Below are positions 12,290 to 25,119 of a stretch of DNA of 64,000 nt, one piece after another (the first letter of the stretch is position 1; the number at the start of each line of letters is the position of its first letter). The translations under genes were made by a program, and so were the position numbers. The DNA lies in contig JAFEKR010000003.1 of assembly GCA_019022495.1 (NCBI GenBank), forward strand, positions 2,790,001 to 2,854,000, given 5' to 3'. Below the pieces are notes generated by a model. The model was not told the origin of the DNA. It made no database searches and saw only the letters and a program-made list of their open reading frames with translations. The stretch is from Epichloe hybrida. Its lineage: Eukaryota > Ascomycota > Sordariomycetes > Hypocreales > Clavicipitaceae.

Positions 12290-13120
12290 AAGGTTAAAAG
12301 GGCTGAATTTAGCAATACCTTTATTATTACATTAGCTAGATTATTACTGCTGTTAATCTATCTAACTTTATAGACTTCCCTCCTCTTATATAACTGCTAA
12401 AGGGCTATAATATTAATTATTAGCTACTTCTCTTTTATTATACCTAGCTTTATAAGGCATTTATATAATAAGAAAGAGTCTATATAGAGAATTATTAGGA
12501 TCTAAGGTATCTTTAATTAGTCTATGATTATTTAAAGGGTTATAAATATTGCATACGCAATATTAGCACCTTAAACCATGCTATATTGCTTAGATATAAG
12601 TGCGCTATAGGTTACACGCTTGCTTTTTGTAAAGCTATATATAATAATATTCCCTTTTAAGATAAAGGTATTATTATCCTTTATTACTTTATTACTAATT
12701 ATAATAATATATTTAATCTATAAGCTTAGATCTTTATTATTAGTAAGGGACTTATCTATAAATATAAAGAGCTTTGCTTCTTTAAGAGTTAAGGGGATAT
12801 ACTATAATCCCTGCTACTAATGCTTAATTTACTACTTAAGGCGTTTATTAAGTTATAAGATATTATTAGCAGAGGGTTCTTAGTATTATACGGTAATTAA
12901 TAAGTCATATAATACCTCTAGTTAATAGACTATTATAATGTAACTTCCTTAGGCTCTTTGCTTTATATAATCTTACCTTACTATTAGTAATTAAGGGTTA
13001 ATTTCCTTAATTTTCTAACTTTAGCCCTTTTAGGTTAGGGTTAGGGAGTTATTAGCGTTTTAGGTTAAGATATAGCTATTAAAGATAAGGGGATTTGCAG
13101 TTATAAGGCATTGTTTTTCT
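12290..13120 (-). pseudogene. Copia RT end and RNase H relic
   Basis: Read on minus, about 13110-13010 gives FNSYILT and LTLT in the part of fungal Copia polyproteins that lies between RT and RNase H. About 12960-12300 gives the RNase H: FIDKSLTNNKDL near 12765-12731 (family DGS..NNKDL), TKSKRVTYSALISKQY, then LYIDSFLI near 12490-12468 (family LYTDS), ending near 12310 with AKFSPFN. Many stops occur at former Gln/Trp/Arg codons. A 66-codon plus-strand frame at 12620-12820 is just the antisense of this relic. Confidence 0.85.
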
Positions 13121-16100
13121 TTAGCTATAAACTTTGCTTTTTAAAGCTCTTTTTCTTCTTTCTTAAAGAAGTCATTATTACTAAGGCCTAGCGTGTTATT
13201 TATTTATATCCCTATAATACTAAAGAGGTTTTTATTATTTAAGGCTATAATTAGTAGGTAGGGATTATATATTAAGGTTATTATATTAAGATTATCCTTA
13301 TAGTAGTGAAAATATATTACTTACTACTTAGTTCTAGCCTTTATAATCCTATAGAGGGGCTTAATTACCTCTATTATTATGCCTTTTAGAAAGAGGTATA
13401 TAATTTGCTTTAGTAACTTTATAATAATTAGCTTATTTAAGGTTATTTAGGATTAAATATAAGCTTATATAATGTCTTATAGCTAAAGGTAAATTCCCTT
13501 TTGCTTTAATAATAAAGTAAGGGCTATAATAATCCATTAGCTTAATTACTATATTATTAGTAATTAGGTTAAGATAGCCTCTTTTCCTCTATTATTATGC
13601 CCTTATATAATAAGGCGCGATTTCTTATATAGTGTTTTAGTGCCTTTACCTTTAATCTCTTAGACTATATAAGAATTAAAGATCTAGTAGCCTCTATACT
13701 TTCCTAGATTAAATATTATAAATCTAAATATATTATAAGCTTATAATACGTTAATCTTAGCTTAATTAGATTATTTAAAGGGGCTCCCTAAGGTTATAAT
13801 CTTTCTCTCTTAGTAAAGTTAAAGGGTAAGGTTTTAGTTAGCCTTTTCTTTTACTATAAGGAATACTATATTTAGCACTTCTCTAGCTATAATCTCCTTA
13901 ATTAATACTTTCTCTTAGTCTTTATTAATAAATATAAGGGGTTTTATAAGTCTAATAAGCTCCTTAGGATTATAAACCTAGGCCTTAGTTACCTTTACTT
14001 TTACTTCCCTAAGGCTACTAGCTTTATAGCTTCCTATAGAGGTAGCTTTAGTTACCTTAAGGCTTACTATAAGTTCTTTAACTCTATAGCTTCCTATAAG
14101 ATTACCTTTAGCCTTAATAGCCTCTATAGGCTTTTTTATACCCTTATTAATAAAGAATTAAACTATAAGGTTTTTCCTTAGCCTCTCTTACTTTCTCTTA
14201 ACTAGTATCTTTTTCTTTTCTTTCTTTACCTTATTACCCTTTATAAGTAACTTATTCCCCTAGGCCTCCTTAGCCCTTTCTTATAATAGGACTATAGTAT
14301 TAAAGAGGGCTATAGCATAAGAAAAGGCTATATTATAAGCAAGGACCTCTAGGCCTAGGTTATACTCCCTAATATCCTAAAGGCTTTACTTATTAGCCCT
14401 TATATACTATAAGTTCTTATAATATAGCTTTACTACTATAAAGCAAAACTTAGCTAGGCTATAGGGTATCTTAACTATATAGGTCTCCCTATTAGTAGCT
14501 AATAGCTTATAAGAGCTATGCTATTTACCTTTTTCTCTCTATATATATATATTAGCTTATAGTAATAGCTAATATATTAGTAATATATTAAGGCTATTTT
14601 AGGCACTAAGGGCCTTATAGACCTACCTCTTAGCTAGGTAATAGTGGACTTTATTAGTTACCTTCTAAATTACTTTAGCTTATTAAATAATAAAGACACT
14701 TAGTAATAACTTATTTATTATCTATAGGTAAGCTTTAAAGACTAGTAAGGTTAGCATAAGGCTATTAGGGCTTACTAAGTTATTAATAGCTTTAATAGCT
14801 ATTTAGAGTTATTACTTAGGAGTAATTTCCTTACTAATTAAGTCTATAATAATATTATAAGCCTAGTAAAGAGGTCTATAATATCTCTTAACCTTTCTAA
14901 TACTATTATAAGCTTTAATAGGTATCTTATTAATATTAATTAATATTAAGTAGGTATAATGCCTAAATTTAGCTAAAGTAAAGTTATTACTAGTATTATA
15001 AATAATCTAGTCTAGAGGGCCTAGATATATATTAATCTAGCACTCTCTAATTATATTCTAGATATTATAAGCTTTTTACTACTTAAGGTTAAGGAATTAG
15101 GCTGCTTAAAATAAGGTTACTAAATTAATAATATAAAGGACTAGCTAGCTATTAATCTATATAATATTAATAATAATCTTATAGTTAAAGTTATAGTTAT
15201 CTTTAAGGGAGAATTTAAACTAGCTAGGGGCTTTTCTATTTATCTAATAATAGTAATAGACTTTAGTAAGCTTCTTAATTATATAGCATTTAATATTATA
15301 ACTAGCTTATTAAAGGATTTTTATAAGCTATTAAATTAAGGGATAACTAAACCTTTAGTAAAGTTAATAAATCTCTTCTTCTAATAGGTAAAAAGTAGTG
15401 GTTTCTCTTACCTCTAGAAGCCACTAAGGGTAGCCCTATTTATATATAATAGGTATAGTCTTATTATTTTAAATTAATATATTAGTAAGGTTATTAATCT
15501 TAACCTTTATTTTATCTATATTAGTAAGGGAAAAGAGAAAGGGTATAGTAATATTAAGGATATAAAAGTTAATTTAGCTAAGCTTTATAGGTATATAGAT
15601 AACGCTATGTGTTATTACTAATCTAGCACTAAAGTAAATAACTTCTAGGTTATAGGGTTTAATTATTAATAATAGTATTAATCTTAGTAAGGCTTTAGCT
15701 TGTGCTAGACTAGTAGTTAATTAGCCTAAGGCTCCTATATCTAGCATAATTCCTCTAAAAATCTCTTTAGAATAGTATCCTTTAGAGGTATAATAGATTA
15801 AATTATCTTTATTAGAAGCCTCTTTAAGGTATAGCTCTTACTTAAGTAAGGTATGTTAAAAAGCTTAATTCTTAAGCATTATAAGGATATTAATATTATT
15901 TATTATTTATAATCCTATATAGAAGAATTATATAATACTAAGTTATGCCTTTAATAATAGCTTTTTCTTAATATTATTATTACTATTATCTTAGTCCTAA
16001 GTAAAGGCCTTAAGCTTTATTTCCTAGTCTTTTATTTTCTCTTTCTTATTACTATTATTTCCTTTAAATAAAGTAAGGAATACCTAAAACTTTTTCTCTA

Positions 16101-17679
16101 TAGGAGGTGAATAATAGTTCTTACTAGCTTACTACCTCTCTTTCTCTTTCTAATATTTAGTATTAGTATAGTTTAATAACTAGTAGCTACTCTTACTATA
16201 AATAAAGCATTACTTAGGTTATCTAGAGTTACTATAATAACCTTCTTTTCCTTAGTCTCTTTAATTCTATTAGCTATATTAGTAGTCTATAAATATTACC
16301 TCTAATAGGTCTTTATCTTAATACTAGTAGTATTAGTTACTCCTTATATTACTCTCTGTAATTATAATTAATTTATAGAGGTTACTAGTAAGGTTTTTAA
16401 AGCCTAGTGTGTATATATACTTTACTACCTAATATTTAGGGATACTAGAAACCGTGTTTAAGGTTTACTTATAAAGCTCTATATTCACTATATTAAAGGG
16501 GTATAGCCCTCTATAGACTCTCTTTAAGGTAGTTAATAGAATCTTAAGGCACTTAAGCTTACTCTTATTAGGGTTCTATATAATAATATTTTTAAGGGTT
16601 ATATTACTTTACTTATAGTAATAAAACTATTAATTACTTTCTATTTTAAATTATTAATAGATATTTATAATTATCTCTTTATAAAAGAGGTTTTTACTAG
16701 TAAGGTAATTAAGAAAGTACTATTTAGTATCTCCTATTAATATAATAAGGAATACTTTACTAAAATATAACTTAAGGAGGTTAATCTAGTTATACTTACT
16801 CTTAAAGAGTGTAAGTTTTAGTAAGAGAAAGTTATATAGCTTCTTACTATAGTAGTTACTATCCTTATATATCTTTATAAGCTTAGATATTTTCTTTATA
16901 ATTTATTTATCTAAAGGGAAGGAATAAGGAAGGAAAGTAAGCTATTAAGGGTTAACCTCCTAATATAATTAAGATTATTATAAGGGTTCTTATAAAGAAT
17001 ATAGAGATTATTCCTTTTAAGGGTAAGGAATATTAGGGAAGGTCTTTAGGGTAGTGGCTTATAGGGGTTATATATAAGGTAGTTTAGGAGATTATAACTT
17101 ATTTCCTAACTATAAGGTTATTATTATCTCTTAAAGCATATATTTAAGGGCTATTAAAATAGGAAGGCTTACTCCTTAGCTAATGTAAATATTATTATCT
17201 TATAGGGAGTTTTATAGCTCTCTTATAAGCTTATTAAAAGCTCTCCTAAATATATCTTTTATTTAACCTTTAAAATCTTCTCTAAAGTTTTCCTAAAGGT
17301 TTTCTCCTTACTAATTTTAATGCTTACTAGTGTAAAAAAACCTTATAATCTAATTATTAAGTTTAGGCTATATAGTAGCCTCTAGGTTTAGCTAGGTAAG
17401 CTCTTCCTAGTCTCTTATAAGTGTAAATAAATATAGCTATAGTTACCTTAGTAAACTATTCTTTTCTAGTCTTTTAAAAGCTATTTTTAAAGGCTTTTAG
17501 GATATCTTATTATTAAGGGAAGTAAGGTAAGGAGTTTATCTTATTAATAGTCTAATGTTTAATTCCATCCCTTTCTTAAGAAAGGTTTAGTTTTCTTAAA
17601 TAATTTAAATAAAGCAAATAGCAGTATAATAATAGCGTAATTTCTATGCTTATTAAGAGGGATAGACTAAGTAAATCTA

Positions 17680-17785
17680 AAAAATAGATAAAATAGGAAA
17701 AATAGGAAAAACAGGGTAAATAGGATAAACAGGATAAATAGGGTAGGATAAATAGGATAAATAGGATTAATAGGATAAACAGAGG
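17680..17785. repeat. 10-bp tandem array in the Copia element
   Basis: About ten imperfect copies of a unit close to AAATAGGATA, varying by single bases (AAACAGGATA, AAATAGGAAA, AAATAGGGTA). It lies in the 5' part of the Copia element (orientation minus), some 550 bp inside the 5' LTR, in probable leader or gag sequence. The minus-strand 93-codon frame across it (Phe/Leu/Tyr-rich) follows from the repeat. Confidence 0.8.
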
Positions 17786-18331
17786 GAAATAACAAGAAAC
17801 AATAGAAAAAGTATAAAAGAGGGAAAAATAGTAAAAAGAGGGAAGAGCAAGCCGCAAAGATAGCGTAAAAGCAAAAATAACTTAATGTTTAGAACACTAA
17901 GGCGTAAAAAGCTATAAAGAGAGAAGAGAGGTTATAAAGAGAGTGTAAAAGGAGGTTATATAGGTTAGCTAGCTTAGCTAAGGATTGTTTTTAATATTAG
18001 GTTTAAATAAAATGCCTTATAGTAATAGATTTAGTTATTTAGTTAGTTTTCTTATAATAGATAATAAGATTAATAATTAACTAAATATCCTAGATAGATA
18101 TAATAAGGTTATATCCTATAAGCCTAAGGGTTAATAGATTAATCCCTTAGAAGTCTAATAAGCCTATAACTAGGATTCTAGTCTATTTTCCTTTAGCACA
18201 CTCTAAAGTATGCCTCTTTACCTAAATAGCCTATCTAGGTTAGCTTAAGAGGTAAGGGGCTGCGTTATCTATAGAAATATCTCTTCTTATAATACTTAAC
18301 TTATCTGTGGTTATAGTTAACTACTAATTAG

Positions 18332-18620
18332 TATTAGTTATACTAAGGAATGTTATACTAGTGCAAAGGGGTTAAATTTAATAAAGTTAATAATAATAGC
18401 TAATAACTAAAAGAGAGAAGAAAAGGGAGAAGGAGAGAAATCTAGCTAGAAGAGAAAGTAAGCAAAAGAGGGGGAAAAGTAAGGCTATAGTGCAGTGCCA
18501 CTACTAACGGAGTAGGGTAGCTTGCGATGCATCTAATCGCATCGCGTGCATCCCTTCGGTGGCTCCACTCTTTAGCCACGGTTAGACTATCTATCGTCTG
18601 AAGGTCCGAAGGAAGCCACA
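18332..18620 (-). repeat. Copia LTR, right (5' LTR)
   Basis: 289 bp, ends GAAGCCACA followed by TSD TTACC (18621-18625). Its last 130 bp keep much original GC (for example GCGATGCATC, TCGCATCGCGTGC) where the left LTR has A or T. Confidence 0.93.
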
Positions 18621-18625
18621 TTACC

Positions 18626-20937
18626 CCTTATACTAAAGCTACTCCTAGAGTTTACTTCTATATATTCCCTCTTATATTTACCCTTAAGTTTCCTATATTT
18701 ATTCTTAAGATAGTAAGAAGGTTTATTAAGGTATACTTAATAAATATTTTTTACACTACTAGCCTTCTTATAGTATTAGTAATATAGGGGGATTTAGTTA
18801 ACTTAGTAATATATAAGACTAAAAACTATATTTATATTTCTAGGAAAAAAAGGTAAGCCTATTATTCTAGATATTAAGCTTATTAGAGCTAAAAATTTTT
18901 ACCTCTATTTCTAATATTAGCTATAGCTAAGCTATAAACTAAAACTATTAAAGTTCCCTTATTTATTCTAAGTTATACTATTACTCTTAATAAGAGCTAT
19001 TAAGCTATTTAGTAATAATATAAGCATAAGAAATTAAGGGCACTTAATTAATAATATAGTATAATAGGAGTTAAGATAAGTAATATTAAGAGTTAAGGGA
19101 CTATTATATTACTTTTAGCTACTAGTAATACTAATTTATCTATAAGATTATCTCTTTAGTATCCCTTATAACCTAGTAAGGCATAAAGGCTTAATAAATA
19201 ATACACTAACTATACTTATCTAGGGTTTTTAAGTACTTAGGTTATTTTACTTAATAGGATTACCTATGCCTAAAGACCTAATTAAAGTATAAACTATAAT
19301 AATACCTAAAGACTTCTTACTATAGTATTATTTAACTAAGGCTATAGTAAGGTATATAAGAACCTTATATCTATATAAGGGAAATAAAAAAAAGGTCCTA
19401 ATAAGACTAGAAGATAAAAATAAGCCTTTTTACCTATAGAGAGTAAAGTAACTATTAAGAATAAAAGTGCCTAATAAAGTTATAAAGAGTAGTAATATCC
19501 TAATTATTATAAATAAAGAGAAGTATATTAAAAGTAATAATAATTTATCTAAGTTACCTTCTAATTCTAGAGATAATAATACTAAGGATAATATATCTAA
19601 AGAAAAAATCACTAAGGGTAAGAAAACTAAAGGTAAAGCTAGTAAAAAGAAAAACCCTAGGGGTAATAATTATAAGGGTATAGGAGGTAATAAAAGTAAA
19701 AAAACTAGAGGTAATAGTAATACTAGGGAAAGAGATAAAAATAGTAATAGAGGGAGAAAGAGTAATAGTAGCCCTAAGAGCACTATTAATAATAAGAGTA
19801 AAAAAGAAAGGCCTAATAATAATAAAAATAAGACTAGTAAAGGGGCTAGAGAAAGTAAGCCTTCTATAACTAATAATAATAACACTAAAGCTTTACCTAG
19901 GAGGCTAGCTAGAAATAGTATTAATAAGGAAAAAAAGCAAAAGAGAGATCTTACTAATATTAGGGGTCTATAACTATTACCTTTACCTCTATTATTACCT
20001 TTACTATAGTTATAAAGGAGAGTAAACCCCTTTATAAGTAAGTAATTAACCCTTACCTTTACCTTTATATAAGTAATATAACTAGTTACTAATAAGAAGC
20101 TATAGTAAATTTAGGATATATTTTTACTTAAGGATATTTATAACCCTAGGCTAAAACCTAATATATTAAACTTATTTACTATTCTATTAAACTATACTTT
20201 CTAAGTAAGTAATAAGGGTGTAATACTAGTTCTAACTTACCTTAGTAAAATAATAGGAGTTATTACTAAATACTAACTAGTTATAAACTTATAGGATTTA
20301 ATAAAACTTACTAATAATTATAGAATTTATATCTCCCTAACTATATTTATCTTTAATAAGTATTATAACCTCTAGTTAAGGGGTGCCCTTTACTTATCTA
20401 AAGTCTAATATATAATAGCTAAGGAGTATAATAAAATAGTAAATAAATTTAAATTAAGGGCTAAGTAAAAGACTTAACCCTTACTACTAAAATTACCTAT
20501 ACTACTACTACTACTACTAATTAAAGTATCTAAGAATTAGTTAAGTATTTTATTAAATCTTTACCTTTATAGTTAAGCTATAGTTATACTAACTTAGTAA
20601 CCTTTAAAAATAAAAGCTTTAAGGTCTTAGCTTTATAAGAATTAATAAAAGTATAGTAAAGGTAAAATTAAAGCACTTAAGGTATTAGCTATAATATCTA
20701 AGGCCTATTACCTAGTTTATACTACTCTTATAGAACTTAATAAATTACTTAATTACTACTAGAAAAATATTAAAGCTACTAGAATTAAGGGGTTATAGCT
20801 ATAAGACTTAAAAGAAGCTAGTAAATTTCTAATATTAGCATTAAATAAAAAGGAAGGAGTCCTTATTTTCTAAGAGAGTTTTAAGTCTTTACCCCCTATA
20901 TAAAATAATAAATATATTAAAGGAACTATTAGCTAGC
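18626..20937 (+). mobile_element. Unclassified RIP-degraded block, right part
   Basis: This continues the sequence cut by the Copia element. The longest undisrupted frame of the island lies here (19467-19973, 168 codons): it is very rich in Lys, Asn, Ser and Gly and looks like a disordered basic linker, part of whose Lys/Asn content may come from G-to-A changes. No catalytic motif was recognised. Retroelement gag/linker or LINE ORF1 origin are both possible. The block ends exactly where the left LTR of G2 begins. Confidence 0.4.
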
Positions 20938-21130
20938 TGTTAGGAGCGCAGAGGTCAAAGATAGGATGTTTATCAAAGCAGGTCTTTGGAGAACCTTTAG
21001 GCTATGCGAATAACAAAGAGGCTAGCTAGCTATAAGATAGCTATGTGCTTATAAAGCAAGGTATTTATTAAAGACTAAGCATATTATTAGTGCTAGATTA
21101 GAGATTAAAACCTTTATATACTTACCCCTA
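20938..21130 (+). repeat. G2 5' LTR
   Basis: 193 bp starting TGTTAGGAGCGC. Aligned to 59026-59218 at a constant offset of 38088. This copy keeps GC in its first 120 bp, while its last 18 bp are RIP-changed (CCTTTATATACTTACCCC against CCTTCACGCACCTGCCCT on the right). Confidence 0.9.
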
Positions 21131-21689
21131 GCTAGTATTTATCTAGTAGTAACTATAATAGTCTTAGCTATTACTTTATTCTTAACCTTTTAGTATAAGC
21201 TATAATAAATTAATCTCTCTTAACCTTTTTAAGGATATAAACTATTAGCTAGATTATTATATAGCTAATACTCTAAAGATTTATAAGAAATATACTAGTA
21301 CCTTATAATAATAAAGCTATAGATAATTAAGAAAATAAAGAACCCTTATAATCTAGAACTATAGATAATAATAGGGTATAATAAATGCCACTTAATCCTA
21401 ATTTAAGTAAAGGTATAAATAATATAACTAAAGAAAAAAGGGCATTATAGTAACGCTATAAGGTTATATAATCTAAGCTATATTACCTTTAGAGAAAATA
21501 AGAGGTCTTATAGATAAAGGCGTAAATTAGAGAGCTTAAGGTAAATCTAGGATTAGCTAGACCTTAAACTAGACTTATAATTACCCCTTAATTTAGACCT
21601 ATAATTACCCCTTAAATATTAGCTATAATTTTACTTATAGTCTATAGTAACTTAGTAGTAATTATATAGTAAGGTAGTCTTATTAAAAT

Positions 21690-22400
21690 ATAGATAAAAA
21701 TGCCTATATATAAAGGGGAAATATATAAAAGCCTATAGAATTTCTTAGTAAACTTAGATATATTATTTAAATTAAATTACTATACCTTTAAGGATAATAT
21801 AACTAAGGTAATATATATAGGTAGCTACCTAGCTAGTAATATAAAGTAATAGTAAATATATTATATAGCTATAAATAAGTATATAAATTATTTATTAATT
21901 ACCTAGGTAAATTTTCTAGAATAGTTAAAAACTAGAATAATAGATATAAGTATAAGACACTTAGAAATAATAAGGTTACTACTAAATCTTAGGTAAAAGA
22001 ATAACTAATTATTTTAATTCTTTATATAAGCCTAGGATAAGGTAAAAGCTAAGTTACCTAAAGAAATCCTTATATATCTAAGAATTATAATCTTTTTAAA
22101 TAGCTTAAATAATACTATAAGAAAGTAAATAATTAGTTAAGAGATCCTAATAACTTAAAGCTAACTATAAGGCTAGGGTAAGAAAGTAAAGGTTATAATA
22201 GGTTTAGGCTAAAATAATAAAAAAGGTTAGGACTTTAAAAGAAAGAGATAATACTTTTATTTTATATTACCTATAAATAAGGTATAGTAATAAAGTAAAG
22301 ACTAAGGAAAAAGATTATCCCTAGTATACTATAAATATAAAAAGCCTAGGTATACTTTACTAGTTTATTAGGCACTAGATTATTTTACTTATAAAAGTAC
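21690..22400 (+). pseudogene. G2 gag relic with zinc knuckle
   Basis: A gag-type frame begins near 21703 (MPIYKGEIYKSL, then LVNLDILFKLNYYTF). Near 22329 a zinc-knuckle signature survives as YYKYKKPRYTL, in which the zinc-binding Cys, Gly and His codons read Tyr and Arg, as expected from G-to-A changes. Stops are frequent. Confidence 0.7.
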
Positions 22401-22549
22401 TAAGTATATAACTAAAAAGCATAAGAAAAGTAATAATAAAGCTATATCTCCTAATATAATACTAGTTTAATTAATATAGACCTAGAAATATAATCTTACT
22501 ATAAAATACCCTATAAATAATAAAATAAGAATATAAGTATCTTTATAAT

Positions 22550-24439
22550 AAGATAACTAGTAATTAGCTATATAAGCGCTATTTAATATAGGTATATAGT
22601 CTTTAATAATTTATCTAAAATTATTATTAAAAAAGGATTAGGAGAATATAATATAATTAAATAAAATATTAAAGAGTATAAGTAAAAAAGTAATTTTATA
22701 TTAAGGAATTCTAAAAAGATTAGTTAAGATAAAAGATAGTATAGGATTTATAAAGGTTTACTAAGTTAGCTAATTTATTACTAATATAGGTAAAGGGATA
22801 ATTCTAGGTATAAACTAGATTAAAGAATATTTACCTATAATTATATATTAGGAGTATAAATACTAGAGATATCTAGTAATAATAAAATATCTTTTCTTTA
22901 CTTATAATAAGTAATAAGTATATAAAGAGAAAAAAATAATAGTAATTACTTTATTATTAGAAGTAATAAAGATTAAGCTAAGTATTCTAGAAAATAAAAA
23001 TTAAAAAGGAAAAGGAAAAAGCTAATTAAAGAACCTAGTAATAATAAATATATAAATAAATAGTAAAGTAACTATATAAATCCTAGAGTATACTTATTTA
23101 TAGTAAAAAAGCAAAGGTATTATAGTTATACTAATTTTAGAAAGCATAAGTAATAAAAAAGCTATATTAAATTAAGATAAGAGCACTAAGTGCCTTATAC
23201 TAATAATCCTAGAAGAATATAAGGAGTCTATAGATATTTTTTCTAAAGAGTTAGTAAGTAAGCTTCCTAAACTAGGAGGTTACACTTATATAATTAAATT
23301 AGAAAAAAGGAAAACATTACCTTAGGGGCTTATATATAATTTAGCTAAGAGAGAGCTAGAGGTTCTTAGAGAGTACCTTATAAGTATATAGCTTAAAGGG
23401 TAAATTAGAAGATTAGTTAGCCTAGCTAAAGCCTTAATTTTATTTATTCTAAAGAAAGAAAGGAAATTAAGGCTTTATATAAATTATAGGGGCTTAAATA
23501 AGATTATAATTAAGAATAAGGCCCCTTTACCCCTTATTACTAAAATTCTTAATTAATTAGTAAGCATAGTTATTTTTATAGTCTTAGATTTAAAAGATAT
23601 ACTACTAGCTATATATTTACTTAGGTAATAAGTGGAAAATAGCATTCTATTATTAATATAGTTACTTTAAATATCTAGTAATACTATTTAAACTAGTTAA
23701 TATACTAGTGACTTTTTAGGAGTATATTAATAATACTCTTAAAGGACTTATTAATAAGACTTATATTATCTATCTAGATAATATACTAATATATAGTAAT
23801 AAGGTTAAAGATTGTATAAAGCATATTAAATAAGTTTTATATAGGTTTAAAGAGATAAGTCTTTTTATTAACCTTAAGAAGTGTTAATTTTTAGGCTTTA
23901 AGATATTAAAGAAAGGTATAATAATAAACCTAGTAAGAGTTAAAGTAATTATAACCTAGCTAATACTACGCAGTGTTTTTAATATTTAGTTATTTCTTAG
24001 TTTTACTAGATTTTACTACTATTTTATTAAATAGTATAGTAAAGTTATTATTCTATTAATAGATTACCTTAGAGGGAATTAACTAGTAATATTTAAACTA
24101 GAACCTTATAAGCTAGTAATGTTTAAAAAGCTTTAATAAAGATTTTAGGAAATGCTAATTTTAGTGTATTTTAACTTACTTATATATCTTAGAGTAAAGA
24201 TAAATATATCTAGATATGCAATTAGGGCTATACTTATAATATTAGTGCTAAGTTACTAGCACCTAGTTACGTTTATATTAAGGAAAATAACTAATACTAA
24301 ATTATAATATTTCATACTAATAGTAAATTATTAGCTATTTAAGAGGCTTTTTATATATAAAGACACTATCTTACTTATTTAGCTTATATAATTAAAGTTA
24401 TTATAGATTATTTAAACTATAAGTACCTTACTATAAAGC
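22550..24439 (+). pseudogene. G2 protease-RT-RNase H relic (first part)
   Basis: A protease remnant reads ALFNIG..SLII near 22570-22605 (family D-T-G at the active site; Asp now Asn, Thr now Ile). RT begins near 23290 with PxGLIYNLAKRELEVLREYL, then LRLYINYRGLNKI, and the catalytic box YLDNILIYS at 23771-23797, where the second Asp of YLDD is Asn. RNase H follows near 24330-24439 (RHYLTYLAYIIKVIIDYLN). The relic stops inside YLTIK at 24439, where the Gypsy array is inserted after AAAGC. Confidence 0.88.
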
Positions 24440-24656
24440 TGTTATAGACTAGCCTCTAGGCGACTGCGATAGGGCGTTAATATAGTATTAAGAGACTTAA
24501 GGAGAAAGGAGGAAGGGTAAGAGGCTATCCCTAGTAATGCCCCTTATACCCCCTTAGTTACTTATATAAGCTTTCTTTCCTTACCTTAATTACTTTTACT
24601 ACTCCCCTCTTTAACTACTATATAAATAATACTTAAGTAAAGCCTAAGCCCTTATA
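24440..24656 (-). repeat. Array LTR1
   Basis: 217 bp, plus-strand start TGTTATAGACT, end CCCTTATA; left limit fixed by TSD AAAGC. Followed by segment X (24657-25119), the 3' UTR of this family, and then directly by LTR2, so it is an orphan LTR plus UTR with no coding interior. Confidence 0.9.
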
Positions 24657-25119
24657 TATGCCTTTACTTACCTATTATTAATAAACTCCTCTCTATATTA
24701 ACCCCTAGTAATATATATAATACTTATATTACATATGCCCTTAGTTATTATAATAAAACCGCCCTTACTAATAGCTATCTATAAAGTGTCTAATAAGCAC
24801 TTACCTTACTACCTTATTATTTATTATAGTAACTCTCTTACTCCTAGGTATTATTTTGTAGTGCGCGTAATACGTTTGCCTTACTAATAGGTTATTTATT
24901 ATAAATAATTACCTTACCCTTACCTATTTATAGTATACCTAATATAGGTATAACTTTTACTATAAATATCTTACTTTAGCTTATACTTATCTTACTTTCC
25001 TTTCTATATAATACTATCTCTCTATTATTATAATCCTATTATACTTTCTTTATTATCCTATTAGTTCTCTCCTTCTAAATAATTATTTCCTTTACTAAAA
25101 TACCTTAATACTAAACTAA
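24657..25119 (-). repeat. Segment X, copy next to LTR1
   Basis: 463 bp, repeated as X' (25337-25866) and, on the opposite strand, in element C just before its right LTR (about 53090-53506). In element C it lies between the end of pol and the 3' LTR, so it is the 3' UTR of the family. Confidence 0.85.

Larger units (their letters stand above)
11743..18620 (-). mobile_element. Ty1/Copia retrotransposon, complete but RIP-killed
   Basis: Flanked by two 289-bp direct LTRs (11743-12031 and 18332-18620), which start TG (TA in the RIP-changed right copy) and end CA, and by a perfect 5-bp TSD TTACC (11738-11742 and 18621-18625). Orientation is minus: the sequence inside the left LTR is pyrimidine-rich (12032-12051), the complement of a polypurine tract, and the pol relic reads on minus. 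Near the left LTR the minus frame shows a Copia RNase H. Total length 6878 bp. The 5' (right) part beyond the Copia pol relic, about 13.1-17.6 kb, is too degraded for me to divide into domains. Confidence 0.9.

Noticed and set aside
12620..12820. Plus-strand 66-codon frame
   Set aside because: It is the antisense of the Copia RNase H relic, which reads on minus.
17576..17857. Minus-strand 93-codon frame rich in Leu, Phe and Tyr
   Set aside because: It results from the 10-bp repeat and AT-rich composition; stops are merely absent.
24440..24656. LTR1 as an independent solo LTR insertion
   Set aside because: It has no TSD of its own on the right; the AAAGC partner lies beyond LTR4, so it belongs to the array.
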